A stretch of DNA of 64,000 bases from Brachynemurus nebulosus (GCA_035578155.1 JAPWDM010000001.1:7714670-7778669), one strand, 5' to 3'; shown: positions 35,030-48,034, counted from the first letter of the stretch. Translations and numbers: made by a program. Notes: a model not told the origin generated them from the letters alone.

Positions 35030-37260
35030 ATTCCTGAAATTTATTATATCCCTAGCTTTTTAGGTATCCGTAACGCTAGTAAAGATAATTACTTAATAAG
35101 AGAGTTGTCTCATAATAGCAAGAAATTTAACTTCTTTAAAAATTAGGTTGAAAATTTTTTTAAAGAAACTATGTGTGTAGCATTTAGTTTCTATATCTTT
35201 AATATAGTATAGAAAGTTTAAATTTAAATTACAAAAAGAATCAGCCTTTTGTGTAATACACCATATTCGCATTCAGTTTATGTTATTTAAGGATTAAATA
35301 CATACTTTATCTCAACAGAAAATTTTTATAATTTATAATATATACGATGTATTCGCAGAGTAAAAAAAAAATTAAAAAAAAAAGATAAATAGTAATTTAA
35401 TGATGACGGAGAACAAAAATGCCAATAGCGTATATTCGCCCATATATGTACCTTATTCAAAATTTATAATAAATATTTCTATTTCAGGGAAAGCTTTATC
35501 TAAGGCTAACCATATCAAACTTTCCTGGAGATTCATTTGTGGAGTACTACTGTTTTTGTTTTTATAATTATTTTTACATATCATAATTGCCATTTGTTTC
35601 ATCTTTAAGTAAAACTGAATTTTGTTAAATTTAGTTTTATACATATGTCACAATAATTTTTTTTTGCACTTTTTTTAGATAATTGTAAAAATGACTGATT
35701 TTTTTCGAATATACTTATTTAAATCAGGAATTTGCAGACTCTTTGGCTTTTACAGGAAAAGAATTCATGTTTGTGTCAAGTCTAGTTTGCACATTCCTGA
35801 AATTTTATTACAAACGAACTCACTACCAAATTTTTAAAAATGGGGCATTATAACAACTTAAATTTAACATTGATCTATGAAAATTAGAAAGTTATTTTTA
35901 TGTGAAAGTTTGGAGGCATTTTGAATTTAGTTACTTAAAATTGCAAATATAATTAATGAATACAAAGAATAAAGCCAAAGAATTGTATTTAAAAAAAATT
36001 TTTAATAAATCAGTTATCCATGAATTAATAATAGTTATATTTTATAGAAACGAAGTTTGCACATAATTTTGTAATGTTTGAAAAAATTGTACTTAAGTAA
36101 TAAAAATAATTTATTTTTTAATTTGTTTTTATTCTTTTAATTGAATTTTTTACAAATGTAAATTACAAATCTCTCCACTAGAATGTAAGTTTTCTATGTC
36201 CATTTTTAATAAGGATATGGAGAGAACTAGAGAGAGGGCAAAACAAAACGAAGTTACCAAATCCCTTACAATAACCTACTAAAGTTTTAAAGTTACTTTT
36301 GACAATGACTCTGTGGCTATTCACAATCTATATACATATTTCGCTAGGTATAAAAAATGTAATTTCGAGATGATCACGTTTGGGCGGTATTTTTTTTTTT
36401 ATTCCTAAATATATGTAGAATAAACCCTTAAAATCGTATTTATTTACTTTTTTGTTTTTACAAAAACATTCTGTGCCAGTGATCTACTTAGCTTTTGGTA
36501 AGCCAGCTAAAGATAACGCCTTAAAGAAATTTTATGAAATAATGTATTAATTGACTAGAGATGCTGAGCTGGGGAGCAGTTAATCAATTCATCAACTAAA
36601 GTTATTTTCACTGACATAAATTAGTTATTAATACCAAATATTTAGCATACAATAGTCGATTAATCGACAAAATTTTTAGTTAAATTCATGTAGTCTAGTT
36701 CACAAGTTAAAAAACGTGAAAAATAGAAATAAAGCTCATAAAAATATGAGCAATAGCTCATTCGATTCGTAATGAGCTATAGAAAAATGTATTTTAAGGA
36801 TTTTACAGCACATAAAAAATTGCTATTATTATTAACAAAATAAGATGGAAAAAAACGAGGTATTCAGATTTTTGTTAATAACTTAAAAATTATTAATAGT
36901 TAAGAAATAAGACAAAAAGATTCTTAAAGAGTAGGAAATTTGCAATATAAAAGTCCCAACTCCCGGAATTCTACCTCCATTATTTCTAATTTTAATTTAA
37001 TGCCGAAAATCGGATTCCACGCGTCAGTTTTAGCATAGACGCAGCGACGCTGAAAACAGCATACTACCGATAATAATTTTTTGTATAGTAGTAAATGTTA
37101 ATTTAAAAATTTACAAAAAATCATGCTGTATTCAAAACACTTCAAAGAATAAGATCCCATTAGAAAGAAAGAAATTGAATCACGAGTAACGTACTATGAA
37201 TTTAAATTGAGAGAGATGTATGAAGATTCCGATGACACATATTTGCGTTATCTGCACTTA
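35030..37260. other. No gene recognised
   Basis: AT-rich intergenic DNA between the Penelope relic and the next MITE. No exon or repeat boundary was found. Confidence 0.5.
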
Positions 37261-37261
37261 A

Positions 37262-37773
37262 GGCCTGGCGCATATAGTCGATTGTTATCTCGACTAAACT
37301 GTTTAATCGAAATCAATGAGCTCTCACGATTTCAACCCAATTAAACTATTTAATTTATTTAATTGTTAAGGGTGCACATATTATCAATCAGTTGTGTTGT
37401 AGAGATTTTCAAAATGTTCGTATGCATACTTATTCCTACTCGTGCTTAATCTTTTTTGTTTCAATCAATCACAAATACAATTGAACGTTTACCACGATTA
37501 TAGGATTGTTTAGTCTAATGTATGCGCACCCATATGCACACTTTAATACACAACAATGTATAATTATACTACCTATCGATCGATAGTTATTTATAATTTA
37601 TTCAACTTTCAAATCAAAAGATGATCGATATAGTTTTTTTTGATTTTTTGATTTTGATATAATCGAGCTACTATCGTGTTGATAGTATGCGCAGTTCCAT
37701 AAGATTGAAATACTACTTTTAATATACAATTAAACAGTTGACCAATTAAAAATTGCATGTATGCGCCTAGTCC
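37262..37773. mobile_element. MITE with GGCGCATA ends
   Basis: GGCCTGGCGCATATAGTCGA at the left matches GGACTAGGCGCATACATGCA (right end, other strand). The interior has ATCGAT-type motifs. The target duplication is unclear. Confidence 0.65.
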
Positions 37774-38067
37774 AATAATAAGTAAAATGATAATTTTAAT
37801 TTATATTATTATATTAATAATAATTTATATGTCGCACTTAATATTTGAAAAATCAGATTAAAAAAATTCTTATTTTGTCTTAACATTAAGTCAACAATAG
37901 AAATAAATTTCTTTCTCCTACTTGTTGTTAACTATAACGGCGTTAATAGCTTTCCATTTTTTTTTATAACGGTATAGCATTTAAATTAATATGTAGGTAT
38001 GTAAAATATACGTTGTAAAAACCATACTTATCTACCTATATAAATTTTTTTGTTGAATTATGCAAAA

Positions 38068-38162
38068 ACAAACATAAGATTGTTTGGGTGACAAACTAGT
38101 TAATTTTATGAACTTATTTAAAAGGGGGGTCAATATCAATTTAATCTTATGTTTGTGTTTTA
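38068..38162. repeat. Inverted repeat just upstream of gene B
   Basis: AACAAACATAAGATT and its mirror AATCTTATGTTTG enclose about 60 bp, ending 68 bases before the ATG of gene B. It could be a MITE or part of the promoter; the sequence does not decide. Confidence 0.55.
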
Positions 38163-38229
38163 AAGATTTTACTAATCAATATCAAGGTGATACTGAAACT
38201 GGATGTTTGTTACAATTAATTATATAAAT

Positions 38230-38290
38230 ATGCAATATATTACAGTGCAAATCACATTCTTTTTTACACTGACAATTTTGTTTTGTTCAG
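38230..38290 (+). CDS. Gene B exon 1: signal peptide
   Basis: ATG at 38230 in the context ATAAATATG, 20 codons plus one base, then GTAAGT. The product is almost wholly hydrophobic with cleavage expected near FCSA, so this exon has no other role than secretion. Confidence 0.78.
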
Positions 38291-41200
38291 GTAAGTGGGT
38301 TTTTTTTCTTGCTCAATAACTTAAATAAAAAATATATGAAACTTTTATTTTAATCATTTATTAATTTTTATGTTACTGTTGTACCAAGGAAACTGTTTGT
38401 AATTTTATTGCACAGATCTATGTACTTAATTTGCTTTATATGTTTCTATAAAAAAAAAAAAAAAAAAACATTGATATTTTAAAAGTCATTTTTTGTAATT
38501 ACTTAATTGAAAATTTCAATAACGTTCAATTAATAACAAAAAAAAATTAAAAATATAGGTACTTATTATAATGGCACGTAATATATAAAATAATTACACT
38601 ATTTACAACATTACAATAAACATTTTAGAAATAAAAAATTTTCACGTGTTAATACGGTCTCTATGATATATTAAAGAAGGTAATTCATTATGTTGATAGT
38701 AAACATATTCTCTTTTGATAAGAAGACAAAGGCACTTCTAACAATAAACTATAGATACATCGATGTTTTCTAATCAATTGTTGAAATCAAAAATCTTTTT
38801 ATTAGTTCTCTATTGATAATAATGTATTTTTTTCAAACCCTAGGAATATTATAAAAATAAAAACTTTTTTTGGAGTCCACGTTTCACGTTGAAACATGGT
38901 GAACACCACCATTCTTTCTCCTTAATGTTTGGTTTAGTTTTACTCGACCATAGCAGAAAAAGTCTATAAATATCCAATTCTAACTCTTTCCGACTTGCAT
39001 TTTTAATTGTTATTTCTGTGATTGCAAAGATTATTGTGTGCCAGATGTTAAAAAACTAAATTTTTCAAGGAAAAGCTATATTTTTTTTACTTAGTAACCT
39101 AGAAGACTATGTAGGACTAAAAAACAATAGACTACAAACTCAATATTTGTATCAACCAGTGTTGTTATAAGTGCTAATTTTTTTAAACGCTGTTCATTCC
39201 TATCTATAAAGAGAATATAATATAGGTATACAAAGTTCTTGCAAACAGGATATACTCGCATATTAGATTCTCGAGATTCTTGAATTATGTGTTTTAAGTG
39301 AAAATGACGTAACTTGAATCACATTTTTTCATATATTTCCATATAAAATGAAGTTACTAAATTCTACAAACGTTTCATTTTAATTAAAACTAAATATGAA
39401 ATATTTTTAACAATTTGGTTTAAAAATGTATCAGTGAGAATTTGTTTAACTCCAAGACTTCTTTCAATACTTATGTCGTTCTTCCTTCCGATTAATTACG
39501 TATCCAGCTATTATTTTTATGATTACTTAGAAAAAAACATTTTATAAAAAGTTAATGCGGAACATGCGGAATCTACACAGAAAATAGATAAAATAGTATG
39601 TGTGTATTACGTATGTTAATTGAAATTCTTATCAGGTTTTCGCAATATCAAACAACAACAAAATCTTGAATAATAACGACATTGCATGAACGTTGGTTAA
39701 CTATTAACGCTATATTAACAGTTTTTCAAAATACAATCACGTAAACACCATATATAAACGATTAAATGCAGGTGTTTGCGGTTAATGAACTTCATTTCTA
39801 GATCCTACACAATTTTTAAAAATATTAATGCAACCTATTACAATTACCTATAAGAATTCACATCTTTCATACATATAAATATCTAAATAGTTATAGTTTC
39901 ACCCCATAAAGTTTTATTTCTTTGATTCGAGTTTAAGGGGAGGTTTACTCGAGAGTCCTTAAAAATTATGTATTTTTCTAGAATTTTTTTCTCAAGAACG
40001 GAAGTAAATATCAATTTCAAATTTTGTACACATATTTATTAAGTATTAAACTATACAAAAAAAAAAAAAAAATTTCAAGGAAAAATATAAAAAATTGTCC
40101 ATTTTATAGATACTGCAGTGTGACGATCCGAAAATCCAATGCCTTGTTGGCGGACATCCTAGCGCCGGTAATAAACCACCGAAATCCAAAAAAAAACAAA
40201 AAAGATTTATAAAATATATGAAGAGTACCGGCACCTCTACCTATAATATCAATAAATTGCTGAAAGAAACAAAAAATGGCGGATGTTTGAACTTTTGATT
40301 ACGATTTTTATCTTATTTTTCGCTCTTTAAAGTAAACTTAAAAATAAAAAAAATATTGAAAGTGTATCGAACTTAGGTAGAGGTGCCGAAGAATTGAATT
40401 ATCTTTAAAATAAAAAATTTAAAAAAAGGATCCATCGAATAGTTTTTGAGTTATCGTGTCCGCCAGTTCCAAAAATGTAGTTCCGAAATATTATAAAATA
40501 TATGTAAAGAAACGTATTTTCAAAATTTTATATTTAATACTCATTTTTGCGTGAACTACGTTTTTTGAAATTTTTTTTTTTATAGAAAGCTGGATTCGGT
40601 TAATGTGCAAGAATCTTGTTTTTAAACTATTTTCAGTAAAATCAAAAAAAAAAAAAAAAAAATCTATTTTTTTTAACGACTCTCAAGTAGACCTCTCCTA
40701 ATATAGTCATATTAAAAACCTTTATAATTTCGTTATTTTCGTTCATGATAGGTAAAATCATTACATTTTTTACAGTTTATAGATCAATTTAAATGAAAAA
40801 GTGAAAGTAAAAGTTAAATAAAAGCTAATTGTTTTTAAATTTTTTTTACTTTAATTTTTAAACGTTTTGACTTTGCTTTTTAAATACATTTTTCAGAAAT
40901 ATTTTTATGCATTTACATGAGCATAATATGGGTAGGCACGGTCTATTCCAAAGTTTGAGTGCCGGCCCCAAAAGATTTGATATACACTCAGTGAAATAAC
41001 AATCGACGATCTAAACAAAAATTTTACACACAATTTTCCCTTGTTTTAGTCCAAGTCTCTAAAATAATAAAGTAAATTTAAAAAAATAAAAAAAACGGAC
41101 TGCGTAAAAAGCGAACTAAAATGAAATAATAGCTGAATTTCATTCTGGAAATTCGCTAAAACCAAAAAAATGAATAAAAAAGTAAAGCAATTGGTTTTTT

Positions 41201-42402
41201 CTATTCAGTCAACTTTTTCAGAGAAAATGTCTACGTAATAATTATTTTTAACATTATTTTATAGCTTATGCAGAAACAGACGACGAAGATGTACGAAATG
41301 GTGCCACGCCATATATTTTACCGTCAGAAAATAAGAAAAGGCCCTTAGTTAGTAGTCTTAGCTCTAGTTCTAGAAGACTGTCTATATCAGATTTTTTTGG
41401 AAAACCATCTTCTCAATACCCAACACCATCCTACGAGAGTTCGAATGATATAAGAAGACGATGTCCATTATGTGATTCATCAGTTTACAGTTACTGCAGT
41501 GAAAAATTATTACACGATGCCTGCTGTTGCAACAATCCTTACGGTAAAAAAAAGTTCTATGCTTCAAAAAAGCAATAATTTTAATTTTTTATAATAAATT
41601 ATAAACAGGCAAAATAGATTAAGAAAGGGCGTATTCGTTGCTGAGTTTTTCTGCTCAAAGTGAGCTGAGCGCATGCGCAAGAACTTTTTTTATGGAATAT
41701 ACAAGTATTTCGTAGATTTCGTACTTCATAAAGATGTTCTTGCGCATGCACACAGCTCACTTTGAGCAGAAAAACTCAGCAACGAATACGGCCATTGGTA
41801 CGCTACATTTGAGTCCAAAATAAGCTTTTTTTGCGCAGTTCGTCATCTACGTCATAATACGTCACATATTTGAATTTTTAGAAAAAGATAACATTACAAT
41901 TATTTATTTTTATATTTATACAACGTGAGTTTTTCGAGAGTTACCATTTTTATTACAGTCAAACCGTTGATAAGAGCTAAGACCATAAGAGCTATAAAGC
42001 TCCTGACTATAGCAATCGGTTGTCCCCGTCGATATCTACAACTCTTATTTGAACAATTTTTCAATTAAATCAACAGTTTGGTTGTAATAAAAATGGCAAC
42101 TCTCAAAGAACTCACGCTGTAAATATATAATTCGCCATCTACGTCATCACGATCTGCGCGTCGGCATACCTTTCTTCATCTACTTTGATAAACAGGCTAA
42201 ATACATAAAATCATTTTTTTTTTCGTAGCAGTTCAAATTCCATGAGTAAAATATAATTATTTTTCCAGACTCACCGTTACCGTATCAGTGTCGATTTGCA
42301 GACTGTAGTTTTCTTCACGCTAATTCCTGTAAGGAGCACCGTTTAATTACTGCATGTTGCTGTACTAATCTGTATTACAAGCAAAATCAAGCATATTATT
42401 AG
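38230..42402 (+). CDS. Secreted protein with two CCC cysteine modules (gene B, three exons)
   Basis: I do not recognise this gene by name. Exons 38230-38290, 41265-41543 and 42269-42402 join in one frame of 157 residues. Borders are GTAAGT and GTAAAA donors with TTTATAG and TTTCCAG acceptors, and both introns are phase 1. Exon 1 is only a signal peptide (MQYITVQITFFFTLTILFCS). Next come an acidic ETDDED stretch and a Ser/Arg-rich spacer with basic clusters KKR, RR and RRR, which are possible processing sites. The modules are CPLC..YC..ACCCNN and CRFADC..SC..ACCCTN, and the protein ends QNQAYY. Spacing and intron phase match gene A, 6.2 kb upstream on the same strand, so the two are most simply tandem duplicates. 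If intron 2 is retained, translation ends after KKKFYASKKQ, giving a one-module form. A secreted peptide, venom-like or structural role would all fit; none is shown. Confidence 0.83.
39937..40698. mobile_element. MITE in intron 1 of gene B
   Basis: GGGGAGGTTTACTCGAGAGT and, from the right end on the other strand, GGAGAGGTCTACTTGAGAGT are inverted ends flanked by TAA (39934-39936 and 40699-40701). A Harbinger-type source is possible. The interior is low-complexity A/T. Confidence 0.7.
41265..41543 (+). CDS. Gene B exon 2: spacer and first cysteine module
   Basis: It follows ATTTTATAG and ends TACG before GTAAAA. It encodes 92 full codons: an acidic start, a Ser-rich and Arg-rich spacer, then C-x2-C-x7-C-x8-CCC-NNPY. 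The module occupies the last 29 residues. Confidence 0.85.
41627..41793. mobile_element. Foldback MITE in intron 2 of gene B
   Basis: GGCGTATTCGTTGCTGAGTT followed by TTTCTGCTCAAAGTGAGCT is mirrored at the right. The arms are about 65 bp with a 40-bp centre. It lies 84 bases after exon 2. Confidence 0.85.
41921..42119. mobile_element. 199-bp MITE with TA duplication in intron 2 of gene B
   Basis: CAACGTGAGTTTTTCGAGAG at the left and its mirror, ending CTCACGCTG, stand between TA dinucleotides (41919-41920, 42120-42121). Together with the previous MITE it makes up half of this 725-bp intron. Confidence 0.8.
42269..42402 (+). CDS. Gene B exon 3: second cysteine module and stop
   Basis: It follows TTATTTTTCCAG and completes an Asp codon. 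It encodes C-x4-C-x7-C-x8-CCC and the tail TNLYYKQNQAYY before TAG. A polyadenylation signal follows 47 bases later. Confidence 0.85.
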
Positions 42403-42448
42403 TTTAAAGAGAAACGCTTCATATTAAAAAATTAAATGTACCTACACT

Positions 42449-42454
42449 AATAAA
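42449..42454 (+). promoter_or_regulatory. Polyadenylation signal of gene B
   Basis: AATAAA begins 47 bases after the TAG of gene B, the first such hexamer and at a plausible distance. Confidence 0.55.
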
Positions 42455-42690
42455 ACCTCACAAAATATTTTTTTATAAATTTTAATATTATAAGTAACTA
42501 ATTTATTATTTTATTAAACAATTTAAAAAATTAATTTTTTAAAATTGAAATCAAATTACCTTAATCCCCTGAGTAAATGAACAATTAAAAAGTTTTATAA
42601 TTTAATAAATTATTCTTTCTAGGTTAAATTAAATGATTTTTTATATATATTAATTTATTTCCATTTTAAACGAACCTCTGATTGAAAATA

Positions 42691-43238
42691 GGGGATCATC
42701 CATAAAGTACGTCACACGTTAAGAGGGCGGAGGGAATCGACGAAGTGTGACATTGTGTGACAAGGAGTGGGAGGGGTCCTAAGTTTCGTGACGTCACATT
42801 TCAAAACCTTATACATTTAAGTGTTAAAATGCCAAATTTGTACTATTAATGAAAAACTTAAAATATGTATATCCGACTCTATTTGTATGGGCATAAAGTT
42901 TCAATTGTTTTCTTGGAAAGTTCACACCAGGGACGGAAAAAAGCAGTTTTTTTTTTTTTAATTAATAAAACAAACAGTTCATAATGTTTTAAACATGTGT
43001 TCCTATGTTTTAAATCATGTTTTTACTAGTTTAATTTAAACATATGTTTTAAACATTTTAAACTTGTTTTAAACAAGTTTAAATCCTTTAATTGACTCAT
43101 ATGGAAAAAACTTGCCAAAATGCCAAATATGTGACGTCACACTAAGAGGGGGTCTCACAAATGCGACTAACTGAGACAGGGACGGGGAAGGGGTAAAAAA
43201 ATCACGAAATTAGTGTGACGTACTTTATGGATGACACC
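42691..43238. mobile_element. MITE GGGGATCATCCATAAAGTAC
   Basis: Inverted ends GGGGATCATCCATAAAGTAC and, on the other strand at the right, GGTGTCATCCATAAAGTACG, flanked by TA. Subterminal GTGACGTCACA palindromes occur on both sides, and the centre has TTTAAAC-rich repeats. Confidence 0.8.
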
Positions 43239-43239
43239 T

Positions 43240-45570
43240 AGCGAGCTGTTAAAATTCATGTCCCGACTCTGTTTGATATAGGGACTCCAATTTGCAAATT
43301 TGCAAGTGTATTAAGGTAAAATGTACCTACTGATAAGATAATACTTCAATAACACAAAAAGAAGTATTATTATTATTAATGTCATGAAGCTGCTTTATTA
43401 AAAATGCTTCATGGTTTTACAGGGTTTTACAGTAGGTATTCATATTCCATTCTTCTACTGATTTATCTTAAATAATGGTGAGATGCACGCAAATAAAGAG
43501 AACCCCCAATTTAATTTACAAAAATTTGAACTAAAAAAGTAAAACTTATAATTAAAAGGCAAATATAATAAAAAATCTTAATTTTTCATAATGTTTATTT
43601 TGCGCAATTGTGGTGACAAAAAGAAATAAATTTAATTTTTAAATTATTACATGTCATAAATATTGTTAGATTTCTTTTAATTCGTAAAGTACGAAAGAAT
43701 TTAATTATTATCAATTAATTATATTTAAAATTTCTATTTACTAATATTTAGAATATGTCATTATAGTTACTATTTAAAATATTTTTTCCTTTCTTTATTT
43801 TATTCATTTAGTTACTTAAAAAAGATAATTTATTTTCAAAAATACTAACTACGGTTATTGCACTTCTAAAGCACCAGTATCATTCTTTTTTTTTATAACA
43901 CTTCCATTTTTTGATATTGTAAGAATATATTTCTATAACGAACGATATATAAATAATTAATTTTTTGCTAGTATTGTTATAATAAATTCTATAATTATAT
44001 TTTGAATGACATGACAAAAAATATTATAAGAAACAAATATACAATATAAAATTTAAAAACTTAATATTAAACTCAGGTACATTTGAACTATTAAAAAAAA
44101 ATTGTGCAACAAGTAACAAAATTTAGATTTTTTCACTTGTAATCGTGTTACGATTCGTGACAAAGAATACCTATTTTGCACGTGTTGCAAACAATATTTT
44201 TTGCAAATCTGAATAAAATAGAAAATTACAAAAATGATCTAACATTCAGAACATCTACATTAAAAGATCATAAGAAGCAAAATAAAAAAACATACAAAAA
44301 GAGATTATAAAAAATATGTATTTTGAATTTCCAAAATGATAATTTTGAAATATTTAATTTAATCGTATTAATCGTATTCAGAACATTCAGAACATCTACA
44401 TTAAAAGATCATAAGAAGCAAAATAAAAAAACATACAAAAAGAGATTATAAGAAATATGTATTTTGAATTTCCAAAATGATAATTTTGAAATATTTAATT
44501 TAATCATATACTCCAAAAGAATACGGCGATTTTTAATTTTCCGTTATACAAAAAGATACATTAATAAGTATTATAATAATCAATACTAACAATAAGATTT
44601 TAAATGAATTGTTTTCAAAATCTGCGAAATTTTTTTTACAAAAAAAGAAAATACAATAATCATGTCATTCAAAAATAACAGAAAAATATAACACTATCAT
44701 TTTAAACTACTTGTGTACATTAATGTACTGTCAAAAAGCACAATTTTTACGGATGTTTTAATATTTACGTATTGTTGATATGTAACTTTATTGCCATTTA
44801 TTATGAACATTTAATAATTATGGGTGATTAATTAAATTTTTTTCAGAAATTATTCTTAATCAATTCATTGTGTATAATTATAAATATTATTGAAGTTTCG
44901 TATATGATATGCTTTTGAACATAATTTTATTATTATCTTACTAATATGTATAAATTTTAATTTATTACATCAACTCTAGGTGGGTATTAATAAATTTCGT
45001 TTGCATTTTGGCGGGAAAATGACAATACATTAATATAATAACAATTACAACGATTACTACATATAAAAAAGGTCATAATTATATAATAAATACTACACGC
45101 ATTCTAATTAGTGATATCAAAAAATAATATTTTTTATAATATAATGTCCAAGACGGATGGAGATACACGAAGAGAGTACACGGTAAAAGATATGCTAAGA
45201 TTAAAAAAATATTTAACATATTAAGTGTCACTAACACTGTCACTTAATATACATGCTCAAAGTTTACAAAGTTTGATTAATTGCAGTAAAAATTAAAAAA
45301 AGAAATAAATAAATAAAAAAAAGAAATTAAACTAAATTGATAATTATTTTCAGTTTTTGTACTGAATTCATTTATTTATTTATTTGAATTTTTTATTCCG
45401 GCAACAGAACTTGAAAGTCGTACTTTGTAGCTCATATAGTTTTAAAAACAAAAATTAACTCTAACTTTCAAATGGTAAATTTTTTGCATAGTTTTTGATA
45501 TCATAGAAATTTAAGAAATTATTTTGAAAATCCATTCAATTTAGCTAGACTTCGAAGTTTCTAATTATTT
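43240..45570. other. No gene recognised; local 132-bp duplication
   Basis: AT-rich intergenic DNA. The only structure seen is the tandem duplication at 44244-44507. Confidence 0.5.
44244..44507. repeat. Tandem duplication, 132-bp period
   Basis: ATTCAGAACATCTACATTAA begins both copies (44244 and 44376), and the copies are almost identical to TATTTAATTTAATC, so the duplication is recent. Confidence 0.92.
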
Positions 45571-45575
45571 TTATG

Positions 45576-46009
45576 TACACATATGAAGAGCACAGGGGAA
45601 AAACGATGATAGTCACAAAAAGTAAAAAATGCCAAAATTCATGCTGTTATGTTGGTAGTATACAGAATATTGACCCCGTGCTAATGTTACACGTTAAAAT
45701 GAAACATAGTCCGTGACATGCGAGGAAAGAACAAATTTCTTTGCTGAAAAATGCGCATATAATACATGATTCAATGTCAAATTTCGCGAAAACGGCTAGC
45801 CGTTTATTTTCTGCTGGCATGGCGTCTTCTAGCTTACTATATTAGTAATAACCACCGAAAGTTTGAACCAGATCCTGTGCGTGGTTTTCAAGCAAAAAAT
45901 TTTTATGTTGAAAAATGCGCGATTCACATTTTAAAGTTTAAAAACGCTCCCCTGAAAAATTTACTTTTTGTGACTATGATCGTTTTTCCCCTGTACCCTT
46001 CATATGTAT
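45576..46009. mobile_element. MITE with CAGGGGAAAAACGAT arms
   Basis: TACACATATGAAGAGCACAG then GGGAAAAACGATGATAGTCAC is mirrored at the right by GTGACTATGATCGTTTTTCC and CCTGTACCCTTCATATG. The open frame inside is not a gene. Confidence 0.75.
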
Positions 46010-47080
46010 ATATCAAATTTCACTAGATGGCTGGAAAGTTACCTGCTAAAAAACTTGACAAAGCCAAATCAGGCACATACTAAAAAAAGAAAAAACAAAC
46101 CCTTAATCTTGAAAATGAGCTCCCATAAAATTTTCTGATAAAAGCTGTAGATAATCAAATTATTTACAGAAAAAATCTTTACAAAATTTACGTTAGATCT
46201 CAAAAAATTTTTCAAGAATTGGCTAACCTTACACGCTCTCAAAAACTCAGTGAAAGTTTCCATGAATCTCTCCAAAAAAGTAGTTACCTACTCAAAATGT
46301 AGATCATTTCAGAACAACAATTTTGTTGAATTATATCATACTACGCACTATAAAGTGATAATGATGAGTAGTTCAAAAAACGGAGACGAATAGCTGTCCC
46401 GAAAAAATTTGTCGGGGTAGCGAGTCAAAAGAGTTAAGACCAGGACAAATCCGGAAAAAACTAGAACGTATGAAGAACTAATTAACCAACAAATTGTAAA
46501 CAAACCAAATCTTTTTTTTTTTTCAAATTGTACAAGACAAAACCCTCAAGATAAAATACATTAAACTTTGAGCAACTATTTATTCTTTCACTGGCTGAAT
46601 ATTTATAAAAATCTTATAGACAAATCATCATGGCATTCTATGTGTACTAAACTTTTTTCAAACAAAAAAGGAAATCAGAGTAATTTATTGGACATTATCC
46701 GTACTAAAATTTGAAAATGTACAAATTCAAAATCTTTTTACATTATTTTAATGCGAGGAGTGTATATATAGTCTATGCAACTTTTTAATTTTAAAATATG
46801 AAATATTAATTTAAAGTTAATAAGTATTTACATTATCTATGAACTATGAATATTATTTAAATAAATATATAATAACTATATTTTAAATTTAAAATGATGC
46901 TGAAGTTTGTGAACATTATTACAAGCTAAAAATGTTGATTAAAGTTCTTTACCGTTCTTTTAATTTTTTACTAGTTTTGATTAATCACTTAAATATTACA
47001 TTCAAATCAACTCGAAGAAAAAAAATACTAGTTAAAATGTGTGCACTCGAGTTAGTTTGAACGGTGTTGCCACTTTTTAA
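46010..47080. other. No gene recognised
   Basis: AT-rich intergenic DNA with no exon, repeat boundary or RNA structure that I can support. Confidence 0.5.
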
Positions 47081-47082
47081 TT

Positions 47083-47399
47083 TTTGAAGTGAAAACTTAC
47101 AATGGCTCACCTGGTATTTTTGGATAGGGGAAAAAATTGCAAACTTCATTATATATGTATAGTCTCTGTGTAATCATGTAATGTGTATGTACATTCCTAA
47201 CTACACGAATATATATGACAATATGACGTATGCGCAGGCGTAGTGCATAGTGTACAAACGTAAGAGAATGACATTGGCTGGTATATCTATATCCATTAAA
47301 ACGAAATACATAGTGTATTTGTTTATTGGGCAACCAGTGAGTGTATTCTATAATCGAATACACTCACTGGTTGCCCAAATTTCTCAAGTTTTCACTTCT
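47083..47399. mobile_element. Small foldback with a perfect 23-bp hairpin
   Basis: The outer partners GAAGTGAAAACTT (47086) and AAGTTTTCACTTC (about 47386) enclose a perfect hairpin: TTGGGCAACCAGTGAGTGTA at 47326-47345 is mirrored at 47359-47378 around a 7-nt loop (arms 23 bp). GGCTCACCTGG at 47103 is a weaker third copy of the arm. Confidence 0.6.
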
Positions 47400-48034
47400 A
47401 TCGTGTGATCTTAAGTAGAGCATTTTTTTTTAATTTTGTAACAGTAACTATATGTGAATACTTTTAAAAATAATAAATATGATTTTTTTTAATAACAAAT
47501 TTGAAAATATAAACTTGCCGCTTTGTTTAGCATTAAAATATATTACTATCTTTTTATAATATTCAATTGCATACCTGTAATTATTATATATTTTTTAAGT
47601 AATATTTGAAATTTTATACAAAAATTTTATAACTAGTGATTATTCTAAAACAATGTTCATTGAGGTAAGTACTAGAAGAAACAAAATACGTTTGTTTACA
47701 ATAAAGTATATAGTACTAAGTTAAACGTAGAAAATTAGAAATTAAAGATATTAATAAAAATTCAGAAAAGAAAAAGAAAAAGAAAAAAGACTTTAAGGAA
47801 CAATGTACATTTTTTAAAATTTTACAAATTACGATTATATTAATAAAGTGTGTTGTGTGGTTTCCCTGCTCTGCGAACAAATAAAATTGTGCGTAATGAT
47901 AATGAAAATTAGAAATTCTGCAACAATTTGTAATTTTTCATTTGTAAGCTCAAACGTGTGCATCTGAAAGTTTGCAGCATAAGGAAGAAATTTTTATTAT
48001 TAAAATCTTAAAAAACTGTCCTGGCAATAAACAA

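Noticed and set aside
45766..46026. 86-residue open frame
   Set aside because: It lies within a MITE with inverted arms and shows no domain.
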